A stretch of DNA of 64,000 bases from Cercis canadensis (lineage: Eukaryota; Streptophyta; Magnoliopsida; Fabales; Fabaceae): positions 94,856-158,855 of the forward strand of contig QAOA01005230.1 of NCBI GenBank assembly GCA_003255065.1. Reading direction: 5' to 3'. The position numbers and the translations under genes are program-made. The notes beneath the pieces are model-generated. The model ran no database searches. It saw only the letters and a program-made list of their open reading frames with translations, and was not told the origin of the DNA. Positions 33,004 through 45,783 of this stretch are shown one piece after another; position 1 is the stretch's first letter, and each line of letters begins with the position of its first letter.

Positions 33004-34125
33004 TTACTCAATTTGTATGGTTACATGGTGTATTCTGCAAGTATGTTCACAGAAATGCCTTATCCTATTAAGTAAATCATTTGAACTGATACCAGGCTCG
33101 GCTACCACATGGCAAGATAGAACAGTTTTCCCAACTGTTAAGGCCCAAACGTGCAAGTCATGAATATCCTGCACTCCCTTTATACATTTGAGGCCATTTT
33201 CCAGATTAACGATATTGATCTCACCTGGTGTCTTCTCCATCAGTATACCATAAATATTCTTGAGCATAGGCAGAGTAGTAGTTAGAGATATAACAGAGAA
33301 TATGAGAGTACACATGAGGTCTACCCCTAACCACCCTGGTTTAACCCATATTATGGCTCCAGCAATCATCACCCCAACAGATTGAATCAAATCAGCCATG
33401 ACATGCAAATAGGCCCCTTGAAGATTTATGTTCAATACACTAATATTTCTCGGACTACTTGCAACCAGATTAAGCTTCTCTTCATCGGTTATTTTAGCTA
33501 GTTCCTCCTTTCCATGATCATCATGATCTGCGTCTCCGCAGCCATGATGATGAGTGTGATCATCATGATCTGTGTCTCCGCAGCCATGATGATGAGCGTG
33601 ATCATGACCAAGCCACAGGACCATGATCAAGTTAAGAATAAACCCAAATGCCGCAATTGCAAACATGAGCATTCCATTGACCCTGGCATTTCTGTGAAGA
33701 AGTCTACCAACTGCTTCATAGATTAAGAACCCAGATATTAGCCAAATTATCTGCACAGATAAAAGAGCCCCCAAAACCTCAAGACGATTGTATCCAAAAG
33801 ACTGATGTGATGTTGCCTCCCAACCTGAAGCCCACACTGCAAAAAGGGAGATACAGAAACCAGCAATATCTGAGAGCAAGTGCACTGCATCGGTGATGAC
33901 TGCTAGGCTGTTGGCTTTCACGCCACCAACAATTTCCACAATCATAACCACTGCATAGAAAACTATGAGTCCGCAAAGTTTCTTCGCTGATTTTAAGGAT
34001 TCTTTTGATGCTAGAGCACTGTTTTCTTGTCTGGAAAAAGGACAAACAGAACTGCAAGATGACTGATCTGTTGCGGGAAGAACATCAAGTCTTTCAGAGG
34101 CGACTGATATTTCTATTTCCTGCAT
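33004..34125 (-). CDS. MTP: CDF/MTP zinc transporter (MTP1 group, probably MTPB-like)
   Basis: Intronless coding region of 373 residues from the first ATG at 34125; the frame is open further upstream but has no ATG before a stop. Cation diffusion facilitators exchange cytosolic Zn2+ for protons, usually at the vacuolar membrane. Visible features: an N-terminal Cys cluster (SSCSSVCPFSRQE), six hydrophobic segments, and the two zinc-site motifs: DAVHLLSD in helix 2 and HVMADLIQ in helix 5. A His/Asp-rich cytosolic loop separates helices 4 and 5. The family signature KANSLAVITDAVHLLSD is intact, and the C-terminal domain contains DLHVWALTVGK. The loop holds a tandem 14-residue duplication. The exact MTP number is not certain. 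Confidence 0.93.
   Translation of the reverse strand: MQEIEISVASERLDVLPATDQSSCSSVCPFSRQENSALASKESLKSAKKLCGLIVFYAVVMIVEIVGGVKANSLAVITDAVHLLSDIAGFCISLFAVWASGWEATSHQSFGYNRLEVLGALLSVQIIWLISGFLIYEAVGRLLHRNARVNGMLMFAIAAFGFILNLIMVLWLGHDHAHHHGCGDTDHDDHTHHHGCGDADHDDHGKEELAKITDEEKLNLVASSPRNISVLNINLQGAYLHVMADLIQSVGVMIAGAIIWVKPGWLGVDLMCTLIFSVISLTTTLPMLKNIYGILMEKTPGEINIVNLENGLKCIKGVQDIHDLHVWALTVGKTVLSCHVVAEPGISSNDLLNRIRHFCEHTCRIHHVTIQIE
33517..33603. repeat. 42-bp tandem duplication in the MTP His-rich loop
   Basis: Two near-identical 42-bp units encode HHHGCGDADHDDH-type repeats (HHHGCGD occurs twice). They lie in the metal-sensing loop and keep the reading frame, so loop length can change by whole 14-residue steps. 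Confidence 0.8.
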
Positions 34126-36122
34126 GGACCTTGCTTCCAAGACGGGCTCTTTATTGTGTTCTATTTGCTTCAATAAACTGATGGTTTACTCAGTAAAATA
34201 AACAAAACAAAACAAACATGTCAACTAGACAAGCCATTGAGTTCTAGGCATTTGATAATGCCATAACGGAGGGGCCTAAATCAACATCTTTTAGAATATT
34301 CAAAACTACGTTCCAGATGTTAGACCGAAATTACAAAAATTTAATTGGGGACGGAAACAAAAATGTGATAGTTGATGAATTGTGGTCTTCCGGACAAGTT
34401 TGACAATTTCAAATGAAAGAAGAAGCCTGTAATTAACATAAAATAAGAAGAAATGGCATCAAATTATGGTAGATGGATTACCGACAAGTTTGACAATTTC
34501 ACTTTGATGTGGTTAACAAAAAATAAGAAAAAACATGGAAAGCCACTACAATAGAAGATCAAGGAGGCAATCAAATCAAATTATTTTCAGCGAGGAAAAA
34601 GTAACCCGAACCAACAAATATGAAAAATATAAGTCGCCTAATTTATTGGTTTGTTTTGGTAAAATACTCGTAGGCCAAGACGATATTACAGAAGTAAGTG
34701 ATAACTATACAGATAAACGCACCAAGATAAACACCGATAAAGGTCAGGGATTTTGCATACAAGGGGAAGATCAACAATGATGTTTTTTCTTTAACCAATG
34801 AATATCATTAAGCAATCAATTTGCAGATTGATGATGAGAATGAAAATCAATAAAAGAAAAATTGTACCTAGTCAGTTGGGAATGACGAAGGTATCTACCT
34901 GGGTATGAGATGGAAGATTCAAATGGAAGCAGGGTTGGGAATTGTAGCTGATATGATGGGGTGGGAAAGAGGGATTAGGGTTTAAAGGAATTGATGGGGG
35001 ATTCCATGAACGGAGACAAAAATAGGGCCTCCGACAGTTGGTGTCTGAGAAAAAAAGTTAGCAACTAAACAAGTAAAACAGAGGTAGGTTTACCTTTTTG
35101 GTTGGCCAGCAACGGCGTCAATTTTTGTTGTTCTCTGCACTTGGATTGGGATAAATCTGGTTCTAGTTGTAGCTTTAGCTGGAGCTCTAAATTGTGTAAA
35201 TAATCTTTATCAAAAAACAAAGTAATATATTACGGATTAAAGATTCCAGAACGTGAACATGACCTTTCCATGGTGAATTCAGAAAATAAAATGAAAAGAA
35301 GGTGAACTCGGTGATTTCTAAAAGACGCAATTTTTTTGGGGGAAAACCGAAAACGTCTCATTTTATTATTTATTTATTTTATAAATTTTCTTTTCTTCTT
35401 TATTTTGTTTCAAACATAGCCACATTAATGCCAAAGAAAAGGAAAAATTAAAAAATAGATATATATACTCATACTCTAAACGACTCCAATTAATCAGGGA
35501 TTAAAATTCCTTGGTTCCATTGACAAGACATGAGTTTTCAACACAAAACACAATAGCATAAATTTTGACGTCAAATTCCGTGAAAATGGAATATGTATCA
35601 AGAAGGGCATAGTGCGATTCAAAGCCAAATCAAATTCTAATATATCAGCCTAATTTAGGAATAATGATGATTATATGACTTTCTCATATATAAAAAAAAA
35701 AAAAAAAGAATTTTTTGTTTTGTTTGCTCGATGACTAGATATTTCTTTTTTGCGTAAGACATTTATGAGGTTACTCTAGTGATCGGCCATATTTTTTCTC
35801 TGTCGTGTGTAGGGATGGCAATGGGGTGGGGATGGGGCGGGGCAAGCAGNAGCGGATTTAACGAATCCTGGATATAGGCACCTCCGCCACATTGGTATTG
35901 CACACTTGCATTCTCCGTCTCCTTGCACTTAACATTTCTTCTTTTTGAATATCTTAATTAATTAATCGGTGATTTTATTTTTTATATCTTTGGTATTTAC
36001 CTAGTATTTTATATTAATATGTAGATGATAATTTTTAAGTTTATTTAAAAAATATGATAAATTATATCTTAATAATAAATATTTGTTACGTATAACATAG
36101 TTATATGATACCTAGAATCCCA

Positions 36123-36169
<47 letters not shown>

Positions 36170-36492
36170 TTATACGAATAAAAAATAATAAATGAGAAAT
36201 CATCAATTAGAAAAGAAAAATTAGACACATTCTCCTCCACCCTCTCTTTCCCCAAAGCACCTAACCAGTAACTAAAAAGCCAATTCAAAAAGAGTGCGCT
36301 CCCGTAGATAAAACATAAAATACTGTTTTCTTTTTCTGTTTTTGAAAAAAGAAGAATTTGAACACAAAGAAGACGAAGAAGGAGAAGAGGAAGGCGAAGA
36401 AGAGAGAACAAAAAAAAGGGTTTTCACATATTTGTGATATTTGTATTGTATTTGTGGATTTGGTCAATCACAGATTTTGGGGATCATTCTGA
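34126..36492. other. Upstream region of the CDF gene and PP1 promoter; AT microsatellite
   Basis: Probably contains the 5' UTR and promoter of the CDF gene. A G-rich stretch near 35812-35849, ended by an undetermined base and abruptly followed by different sequence, may be a repeat edge or assembly join. An (AT)n microsatellite lies at about 36127-36168. The CT-rich/GA-rich leader of PP1 follows at about 36340-36420. No other gene is supported. Confidence 0.5.
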
Positions 36493-39017
<2,525 letters not shown>

Positions 39018-40530
39018 CACAGGCATGAGGATGACAGTCTTAGTTGTCGTTCAGTGTAAGTTCCATGATGTTGACAATGACAATTTTCAGTTTCATTTGT
39101 ACTTCTGATGAAATAGAATAGACTATGCTGTTCTCATTTTAGAAGTAATTTTGCAGTCTGCTTTTTGATTGCTTTTATACTGGGCTATCAAAGTTTGTGT
39201 ATCTATAGTTCTTTCATCTTCTTGGCCAAATGTCATGAATGACATTGTGCTCTTGAAAAGGGACAATTTCAATATTAAGTGAGTAGAATGAGATGCCAAA
39301 ATTGTTATGGCTTTTGAGACCTCATTTCAAATAATTTTTGGTTAGAATCATCTAGGTCCCCTTAAAGACCTTATCGCTAGAAAAATGTGAACTTTATGAT
39401 GCTGATATGCCATGGCCAAACAAAAAAAAAAAAGGATGCTGATATGCTGAACTTTTGGCAATGACTGACCAATTTTATAGTTTAAACAGGTGTAATGAAG
39501 GAATGAATACAAATTTCAAGAATCAGGCCTGCAATCCTCTTGCAATTTTGTTGTTTACCCCTACTACTGTGACATGATTTAATTGCTCTATAGAAGAGGA
39601 GTCTTCTAAATGTTATTTTCTCCTAATTTCCCTTTCAGTACTACCTTTCTTCCAGTTGTCTATTCTATATATTTTGCTGAGTAGCAAGTCTAATGTTTCT
39701 GTGTCGCTGATATTGACATCTTGCAGAAATCTGTCCTCTGACTAGGGAAGATCCACTTCAAGATAATGGTGGATGTGGAGGTCCTGCACGCATGCTTTGC
39801 AGACACGGTGTCATGTTAATTTGTTTGAGGGTGTGAGCTACATGCACTGTAACTGCGTAGTTTGAAGATAATTGTTGTTCTAGCTGGTGGAAGCCTACAA
39901 ATTTTATGTTGATTTCGTTATAATTTGCTGTCAGATTTTGGTGCCATGTAAATACATTTGGTTTTGTAAATGAAAACAAGCGTTAAATGTGGACACCGCC
40001 AATGGATTGTAATATTTTTGGTTAATAATCGTACTACTTTTTACCCATAAGAAGCAATTACCAGTGGATGCAGCAGGTGTTGAAGGCTAAAATCTAGGGA
40101 ACAACTTTTACTTATCAGAATATTTATAGAAGTTTTTACCTTTTACGTGAGGGTACTAGAAATATGCTCATTTGAGTAAACCTATGTTTCTTGACCTTTT
40201 TTTCATCCATTTTCTTGTGGAAAAACATGTCTGAAGCATAAGAAACGCTTTTCCCTGTGACTTTTCTCATATTATTGCAAATGTAAGTTTCCAAATCACT
40301 CAATAACGATAGTGCTATAAATATTTTAAGCTACTTTTGCACATTTACGACTAAGTATTTATCTGACAAAAAAACCTATGCTTTAGGTATGTTATGTAAT
40401 AATGAAATTAATCTTGAACCGGTTAAAGTTAAATATAACAAAATGGATAATATTAATTGCAACTAATTATGCATGATTATCACATCCAGAAGACAACATT
40501 TCAAGGGACCAAAAATAAAAACAGTTAAAA
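39018..40530. other. PP1 3' UTR region and intergenic DNA
   Basis: Sequence at 39727-39990 may be spliced 3' UTR of the phosphatase, because a CTTGCAG acceptor-like site precedes it. No other open frame or repeat of interest was found. Confidence 0.4.
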
Positions 40531-40604
40531 TGTCTGAGCCCGGTTTCGAACCGGGGACCTCTAGTGTGTGAGACTAGCGTGATAACCAACTACACCACCC
40601 AGAC
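40531..40604 (-). tRNA. tRNA-Val (CAC)
   Basis: Minus-strand cloverleaf: acceptor GTCTGGG paired with CTCAGAC, and D-arm GTGTAGTTGGTTATCAC. The anticodon arm is CTAGT CTCACAC ACTAG (anticodon CAC), and the T-arm is CCCGG TTCGAAA CCGGG. The discriminator base is A. There is no intron. Confidence 0.96.
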
Positions 40605-41174
40605 GTTGCTTGTTTGTTTTCCACTTGAAATTTTATTAAAAAATACAAGTGTATAGGCCTGTAGACACCAATAGAAAGATAATATAATATGTCAAACAGC
40701 CTGTCCATAAAATAGATGGAACCAACTGTTATCGATGATCAACTAGAATTTGTTTCTCCGTAATGCATGCCTGCTGAGTGCTGATGCATGCAATAATTAA
40801 ACCCGAAAATTATGCGTGATACTGATTTCAATCTTAATTATAAAGCATCTGTGCTTTATTCTTATTCATATATGGGTTACGAATTCATACCAAGCCCTCT
40901 TCGTTTTCTACCTAGCCTTGTTATCGAATCACACACGAACTTTATTTGAAAAAGAAGAATCTGAAAAGCAAAAGTCCATCGACATTAATTTGGCGGGTAA
41001 AAGTTGTGATTTAATGTTGATAATACGATGTGTTAACTAAGCACTCGCTTTCCCCACAAGAAAAAGAAAGAATAAAGCAAGATAAGACCTATTTCTAATC
41101 CATTAATCTGTGTTTGTTTTAATTACTATATATAAGAGAGAGGAAAGAAGCAAGGAGTATGAAAATTTTCAATC

Positions 41175-41504
41175 ATGAAAAGCAAAACCATTTGTTTCTG
41201 CATCCCAGGCCGCAACAGCAAGAGTAAGGAAATCGAGGTGGGAGATTCAGATAAGTTTTCTGAACATAAACCTTCTCATTCCAAGCCTCGGCCAAAAAAA
41301 GGAAGAAGCAGAGGGCGTGCTTCTACTACTACTACTACTACTCGTGGTGATCATGATGATGGTAATTTTCATGGAGCTACCACTTTAAGTAGCAATGATG
41401 GCGGTGTGGCTGTTGCGGTGAGTGCGGCCCATATGTCTGTGATGGCTAGCACCGAATTCGAAGGTGGTAGTGCTCATGGTGGTGATGGCGGTGCTGGTGG
41501 ATGA
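41175..41504 (+). CDS. Small basic/Gly-rich plant protein, unidentified
   Basis: Intronless 109-residue frame with a clear TATATATAAGAG-type TATA element about 45 bases upstream (near 41128). The start MKSKTICFCIPGRNSKSK has two Cys that could be acylated. The middle is strongly basic (KPRPKKGRSRGR), then a Thr run from an (ACT)n repeat, and the tail is Gly/His/Asp-rich. I recognise no domain. Organisation (TATA, ATG, clean stop) favours a real short gene, but low complexity leaves room for doubt. Confidence 0.5.
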   Translation: MKSKTICFCIPGRNSKSKEIEVGDSDKFSEHKPSHSKPRPKKGRSRGRASTTTTTTRGDHDDGNFHGATTLSSNDGGVAVAVSAAHMSVMASTEFEGGSAHGGDGGAGG

Positions 41505-42954
41505 GGGTGATAGTGATACATTAATTCCTGCTACTCTTGGTGTTATGTTTTGCTATTTGGTATCGGAATCGGAACTTGTTCTTAGCTTAGATGTTTGTTA
41601 TAATCCCATTCTCATCACCTTTTGCTTTTGCAAGACTAGATTTGGCACTAGCCAGTATTAATTTATAATAATAACGTTTTTGTGTTGCATGAGTAGAGAG
41701 TTTTTACTTGTCCAAACTCAAAACTAAAATTGAGTTACTTTAGCTGTTTAGCACGAAGATTAACGCTCTTATTCTTCTATTTTGGACTGAGCTAATAGTT
41801 GGCTTCTGATATTTCCCTTTCTTTAACCTGTGAAGAATTGAGGAAAAATAAACGAAAAGATTATTGTGAAATTTCTAGATAAAACATTAACGTGTTAAGC
41901 AACCAAATAAAGAAAGACAATTGAGAAACAGAGAGAAGAACATAAATATATTATATATGTGATGCCAATGAAAGATCACCTAAGTAAAAGGGTCATGGAG
42001 GAATGTGGAGCCAAACGCAAGATTAGAAGAAGGCACGTCCATTTCTGATTTTCCTCTAATCTAATCTAAAGTCTAAGGCCCCTACTTGTCGTTGCGTGTT
42101 TATAGCAAAAAGATTGGGCTCAGGCCCAGTTTAATTGAGCAGCTTAAGCTCCAGCCTCAATTTACAAATCAATAATAGATATATAATATAATATAACTAT
42201 CACGGGCACAACACAACACGGCCAATTATCCTAATTTTGAGTTTAAACTGGAACTGGAAAGGAAACCCCACTCACAATGTGCTTCACAATCACTGAGCCA
42301 TGGGGTTAGTCTCAGCCGGCGAGGACGATGGAGAGGATCTCCACTTTTTGCTGCCTCCGCCACAGCTGATATGTCCACTCCTTTAAATGGATACCTATAT
42401 ATATGATCTGTCACTGTGCATTGCCCTAATGATCGAATTATGAATTATGAGTTGCTTGTGACTTAAAACACTCATAAATTATAATTTAACCCGTTCGAAA
42501 AATATTATTTTCATCAATAACTTAAAACTTTTGGTTTACCACGAGATTTGGGAGCCATCAGCCATGATCCACACTGAATTCACATGCAAGTAGAAGAAAA
42601 ACATGAATAAAATTTAAAATATTAAGTGCAGTTAACAAAAATTTTCACGATCTACTTTCTTTGACTTTGACAATGAATGTGAAAAATTGTAAAGAACGAA
42701 AGAAAAGAAGGACAAGATGGTAGCTAGTTGGGATCTACTTAAACATCTGTATCAAATTGGTGATGAAAAGTCATATGCTTCTTGTTTACCCGTTCAAGGA
42801 GGAAACCCCACCCTGAACCTGAAGCCTCAACTCTAACAGGCAACAGCCCAATAGTCTGTTTTTAAATGATTAAAATTGGAAGAAAATCAAAGAGCAAGAG
42901 AGATGGAATTAGAGGGTGAACAAGAAAACGACAAGTGGCAAGCAAGGAAGCTGA
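41505..42954. other. Intergenic DNA downstream of the PP2C gene
   Basis: The 62-codon minus-strand frame at 42226-42414 has no domain. Sequence is otherwise AT-rich, with the 3' end of the minus-strand PP2C at its right edge. No gene is supported. Confidence 0.5.
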
Positions 42955-44617
42955 CTACGTGTCTCTCCTGAGATCTACCACGACAACACTGACATTGTCA
43001 GTGGAGTGCCTGGCCAAAGCCAGCTTGGTCAGCAACATTGAGGCGTCAGAGCATGGCTTGTCAGACAGGTCCGAAGCAGGCACCCCTTCCACTTGGCTCT
43101 CCAACTCTAGAGGCACGTGAGTTCTTCCCAGTAGACACATACGCGCCACCCCACATGCGGTCTCATTCGTTACCACGTCCCATAATCCATCACTTGCTAG
43201 TATCAAACAGTCATCCTCCGCCGTCCGGTCCGTTATCGTCACCTCTGGTTCGCAGCTCACGTACGGCTTCAAATAATTATCCCCTGCCATTATAATTAAT
43301 TAATTATAGCACCCACCAAGAAAACCAAACCCCACAAACTGAGAATTTACAAGCAATGATTCTGCTTTATCTCCTAGTTTATTACCTATGGCTCTAGACA
43401 TGGCAAGCATTCCCAGAACACGTGCTCCATCCCAATAGATTACCCGCCCGCCCACTTCCTGGATCCGATTCAGCTCATCTGGACGATCAGGCTGTGTCCA
43501 AGGCCCCATCACATCACAACTAGTTAGGCGTCGGAGAGTGAAAGTAAAAGGGGAAAAAAAGAAAATGTAAAGTTTCAGCCCAGAATGTGCTTAATTTATT
43601 GGAATGGAAGCTGACCTTGTGATCAGAGGAGAGGGGTAGTGCTTTGCCGCCGCGGCAAAGAACGGCCCTTGAATCGCCGCAGTTGGCTACGATTATCTTA
43701 TCAGGTGTCAAAATTGCAACAACCGCCGTAGATCCAACGGCATCGCATTCCGGCGATTGAAGCTCGCACCGACAATTTGCTTGCAAAACACTTGCATTAT
43801 TCCAAGCAATCACCTCCTTGTCCATTCGCGAGAAGCTTCGCTCCATCGCACCGTCCCACCCCATGGACATGGACCACTCCTCCCTCTCCAGCTCTTCTTT
43901 CACCAGCTCATGTAATCTGTCCCTACACTTGGCTGCCACCTAAACAAAACAAACAAAAATCAAAGCTTTACTTCAATGTTAGGTCTCAGAACAGAAATCC
44001 CATAAAAACAGAATCAATCTTTGATGATTTATCTAATCCTTTTCTATATTGAAATATTTACTACTTCTACTAACTAGTATCATTTGATTTTGTATTGCAA
44101 ATTAAGTGCTAGTGCCAGCTCATACATGAGAGCAACCGTGGCCATCGTAAACTCCGAAGTAATGTAATTCACCAGTGGTTTGGTGGTCACGGCAAAAACA
44201 TGGGTGGATGGCTACTGCGTCTTCCATATCTCTTCGCCTTCCACACACGGATGCTACCCCAAACTTGGGATACTCCCTGTCGCCGACGGAAACTTGCAGA
44301 GGGAGTGTTACGTTGAAGGGAACAACACCGGAAATCTGTTTCTCAAGGGTCTCTGGCCTTACAATTACAAGTCCTTTCTTTATGTCGGTGGCACAATTCT
44401 CGATGGCATTCTCACACAATCGAGACAAGGACGGTGAGCCAAGCTGCACTTTCTGACGTTTCTCCTCACTCTGCGACTCCTTTGGAGCCACAGCCACACT
44501 CATGCCCACTCCCTCAACCACCTTGAACCGCCTTATCTCCATTCTCCTCCTCCTCGCTTCTCGCGCACCCGATGTCGTCTCGTTCTCACTCACCACTCCA
44601 CAGCATATCTCTGCCAT
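42955..44617 (-). CDS. HAI: Clade A protein phosphatase 2C (HAI type), ABA signalling
   Basis: Four exons (44617-44126, 43939-43616, 43491-43386, 43283-42955) close to 416 residues. A variable N-terminus (MAEICCG, Arg-rich region) precedes the PP2C fold. Metal-site motifs are complete: [23 protein letters not shown] (across the first splice junction), [22 protein letters not shown] and [22 protein letters not shown] contains the Trp that, in clade A enzymes, inserts between ABA receptor and ligand, so receptor inhibition should be possible. Clade A PP2Cs dephosphorylate SnRK2 kinases and so repress ABA responses. The last exon carries the SSLVA-free end of the fold and no extra domain. Start chosen at MAEICCG because upstream codons look like leader sequence. 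Upstream CACGTG boxes suggest ABA induction. Confidence 0.93.
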
Positions 44618-44944
44618 CCCAAAATTCCAATCCTCCACACTGATATATATTTCACTCTCAACTTTCAATTTAATCGAGAATATTATGCACAACAAAAGGA
44701 AATTTTCCTTTTTCTAATTCATATCGCTAAAGCAGCAATCTTTGTCAATCTCGTACAAGCTTTTAGGAGAAAATAATGAAAATTTTGATAAATGATGGGG
44801 GAATCGGAAAGAAAGAAGAATGAAAGAGAAGGGTCGCGCGCGATCATGTCTAGGATTTTAAAAGGACTGTCTAATGTCTTTGGGCATGGCACAGGAAGCT
44901 CTTTTTGGGTAGGGCCCGCTGCCCCTCACCATTTCGCTGCCTAA

Positions 44945-45783
44945 ACCGACGCATCCTTACCGTTCATCTTCCTGCCTCTGCCTGCCCCAATTCCTTCAAT
45001 ATGAAACACGTATGGTGGCTGCATAAAACACGGAGGTACGTGGACCAATGGGAATGAAACAACGAACGAGAGAAACATCCTTAGCTGACACGCATGAGGT
45101 TCTGGTGCAAGTCTTCTTTCAAATTTTCTTGAAGAGTTGGTGCCACGTGTCTACGTTTTAGAATTACGACATTTGAGTAAGGATTAGAAAAATCCCAACT
45201 TTATTCCTCTCGGCTCTCGTGTCCAATCACAAGCTTATACGTAGTTCTTTTGATTTTGACGTTCGGGTCCACCCGTCCACATCGTTGACGCCTATAGAAT
45301 ATCTAGGCGGAGGTCTGTTTATCCTTTGACACGTGGTCACATCTTGGACTCGCACAATGATCCGACCCGTTGGTTGCGGGAGAAACAATCTAAAATAAGT
45401 TAAACAAGAAAAAAAAAAAAAATATTAAAATTGCAATTTTGGTCCCGGAAATGGCTAAACAAACATACTGTGGCAATGAAGCACAGCCCCGGAAAGGATA
45501 CTCCGAAAAGTAAAAATTGGGGAAAGTAAAGGAAGAATCTGCATTGTATTTTTGGTGTCAAGGTAAGCACATCAATTGACAAGTTCCAACCCTTTTTACA
45601 CATGGCAAGGAGAGATTGGACAACGTGTAAATAGACAGATAGGACGGTACGGTGAGAGGAGGACCCAGTGATGAATTACTGAAACCCGCACAAGGGCCAT
45701 CCACGTGTATAATCTGTCTTGAGAGCAATTGTACTATATCAGGTTCATGAAGTTGACAGGAGGCCAAAAGTTCGTGCCACGTG
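44945..45783 (-). promoter_or_regulatory. ABRE/G-box cluster and DRE-like site upstream of the PP2C gene
   Basis: CACGTG occurs four times, at 45144-45149, 45330-45335, 45702-45707 and 45778-45783, about 0.5 to 1.2 kb before the PP2C start codon at 44617. A DRE core ACCGAC lies at 44945-44950. G-box/ABRE elements are bound by ABF-type bZIP factors in ABA and drought responses. The density is more than chance predicts in ordinary AT-rich DNA and matches the known ABA induction of HAI genes. Binding has not been shown. Confidence 0.6.

Noticed and set aside
34126-34173. Upstream extension of the zinc transporter frame
   Set aside because: The frame is open but lacks an ATG before an in-frame stop; 34125 is the first Met and fits the family.
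35812-35860. G-rich block as a regulatory G-quadruplex
   Set aside because: It ends at an undetermined base with an abrupt sequence change, so an assembly join or repeat edge is at least as likely.
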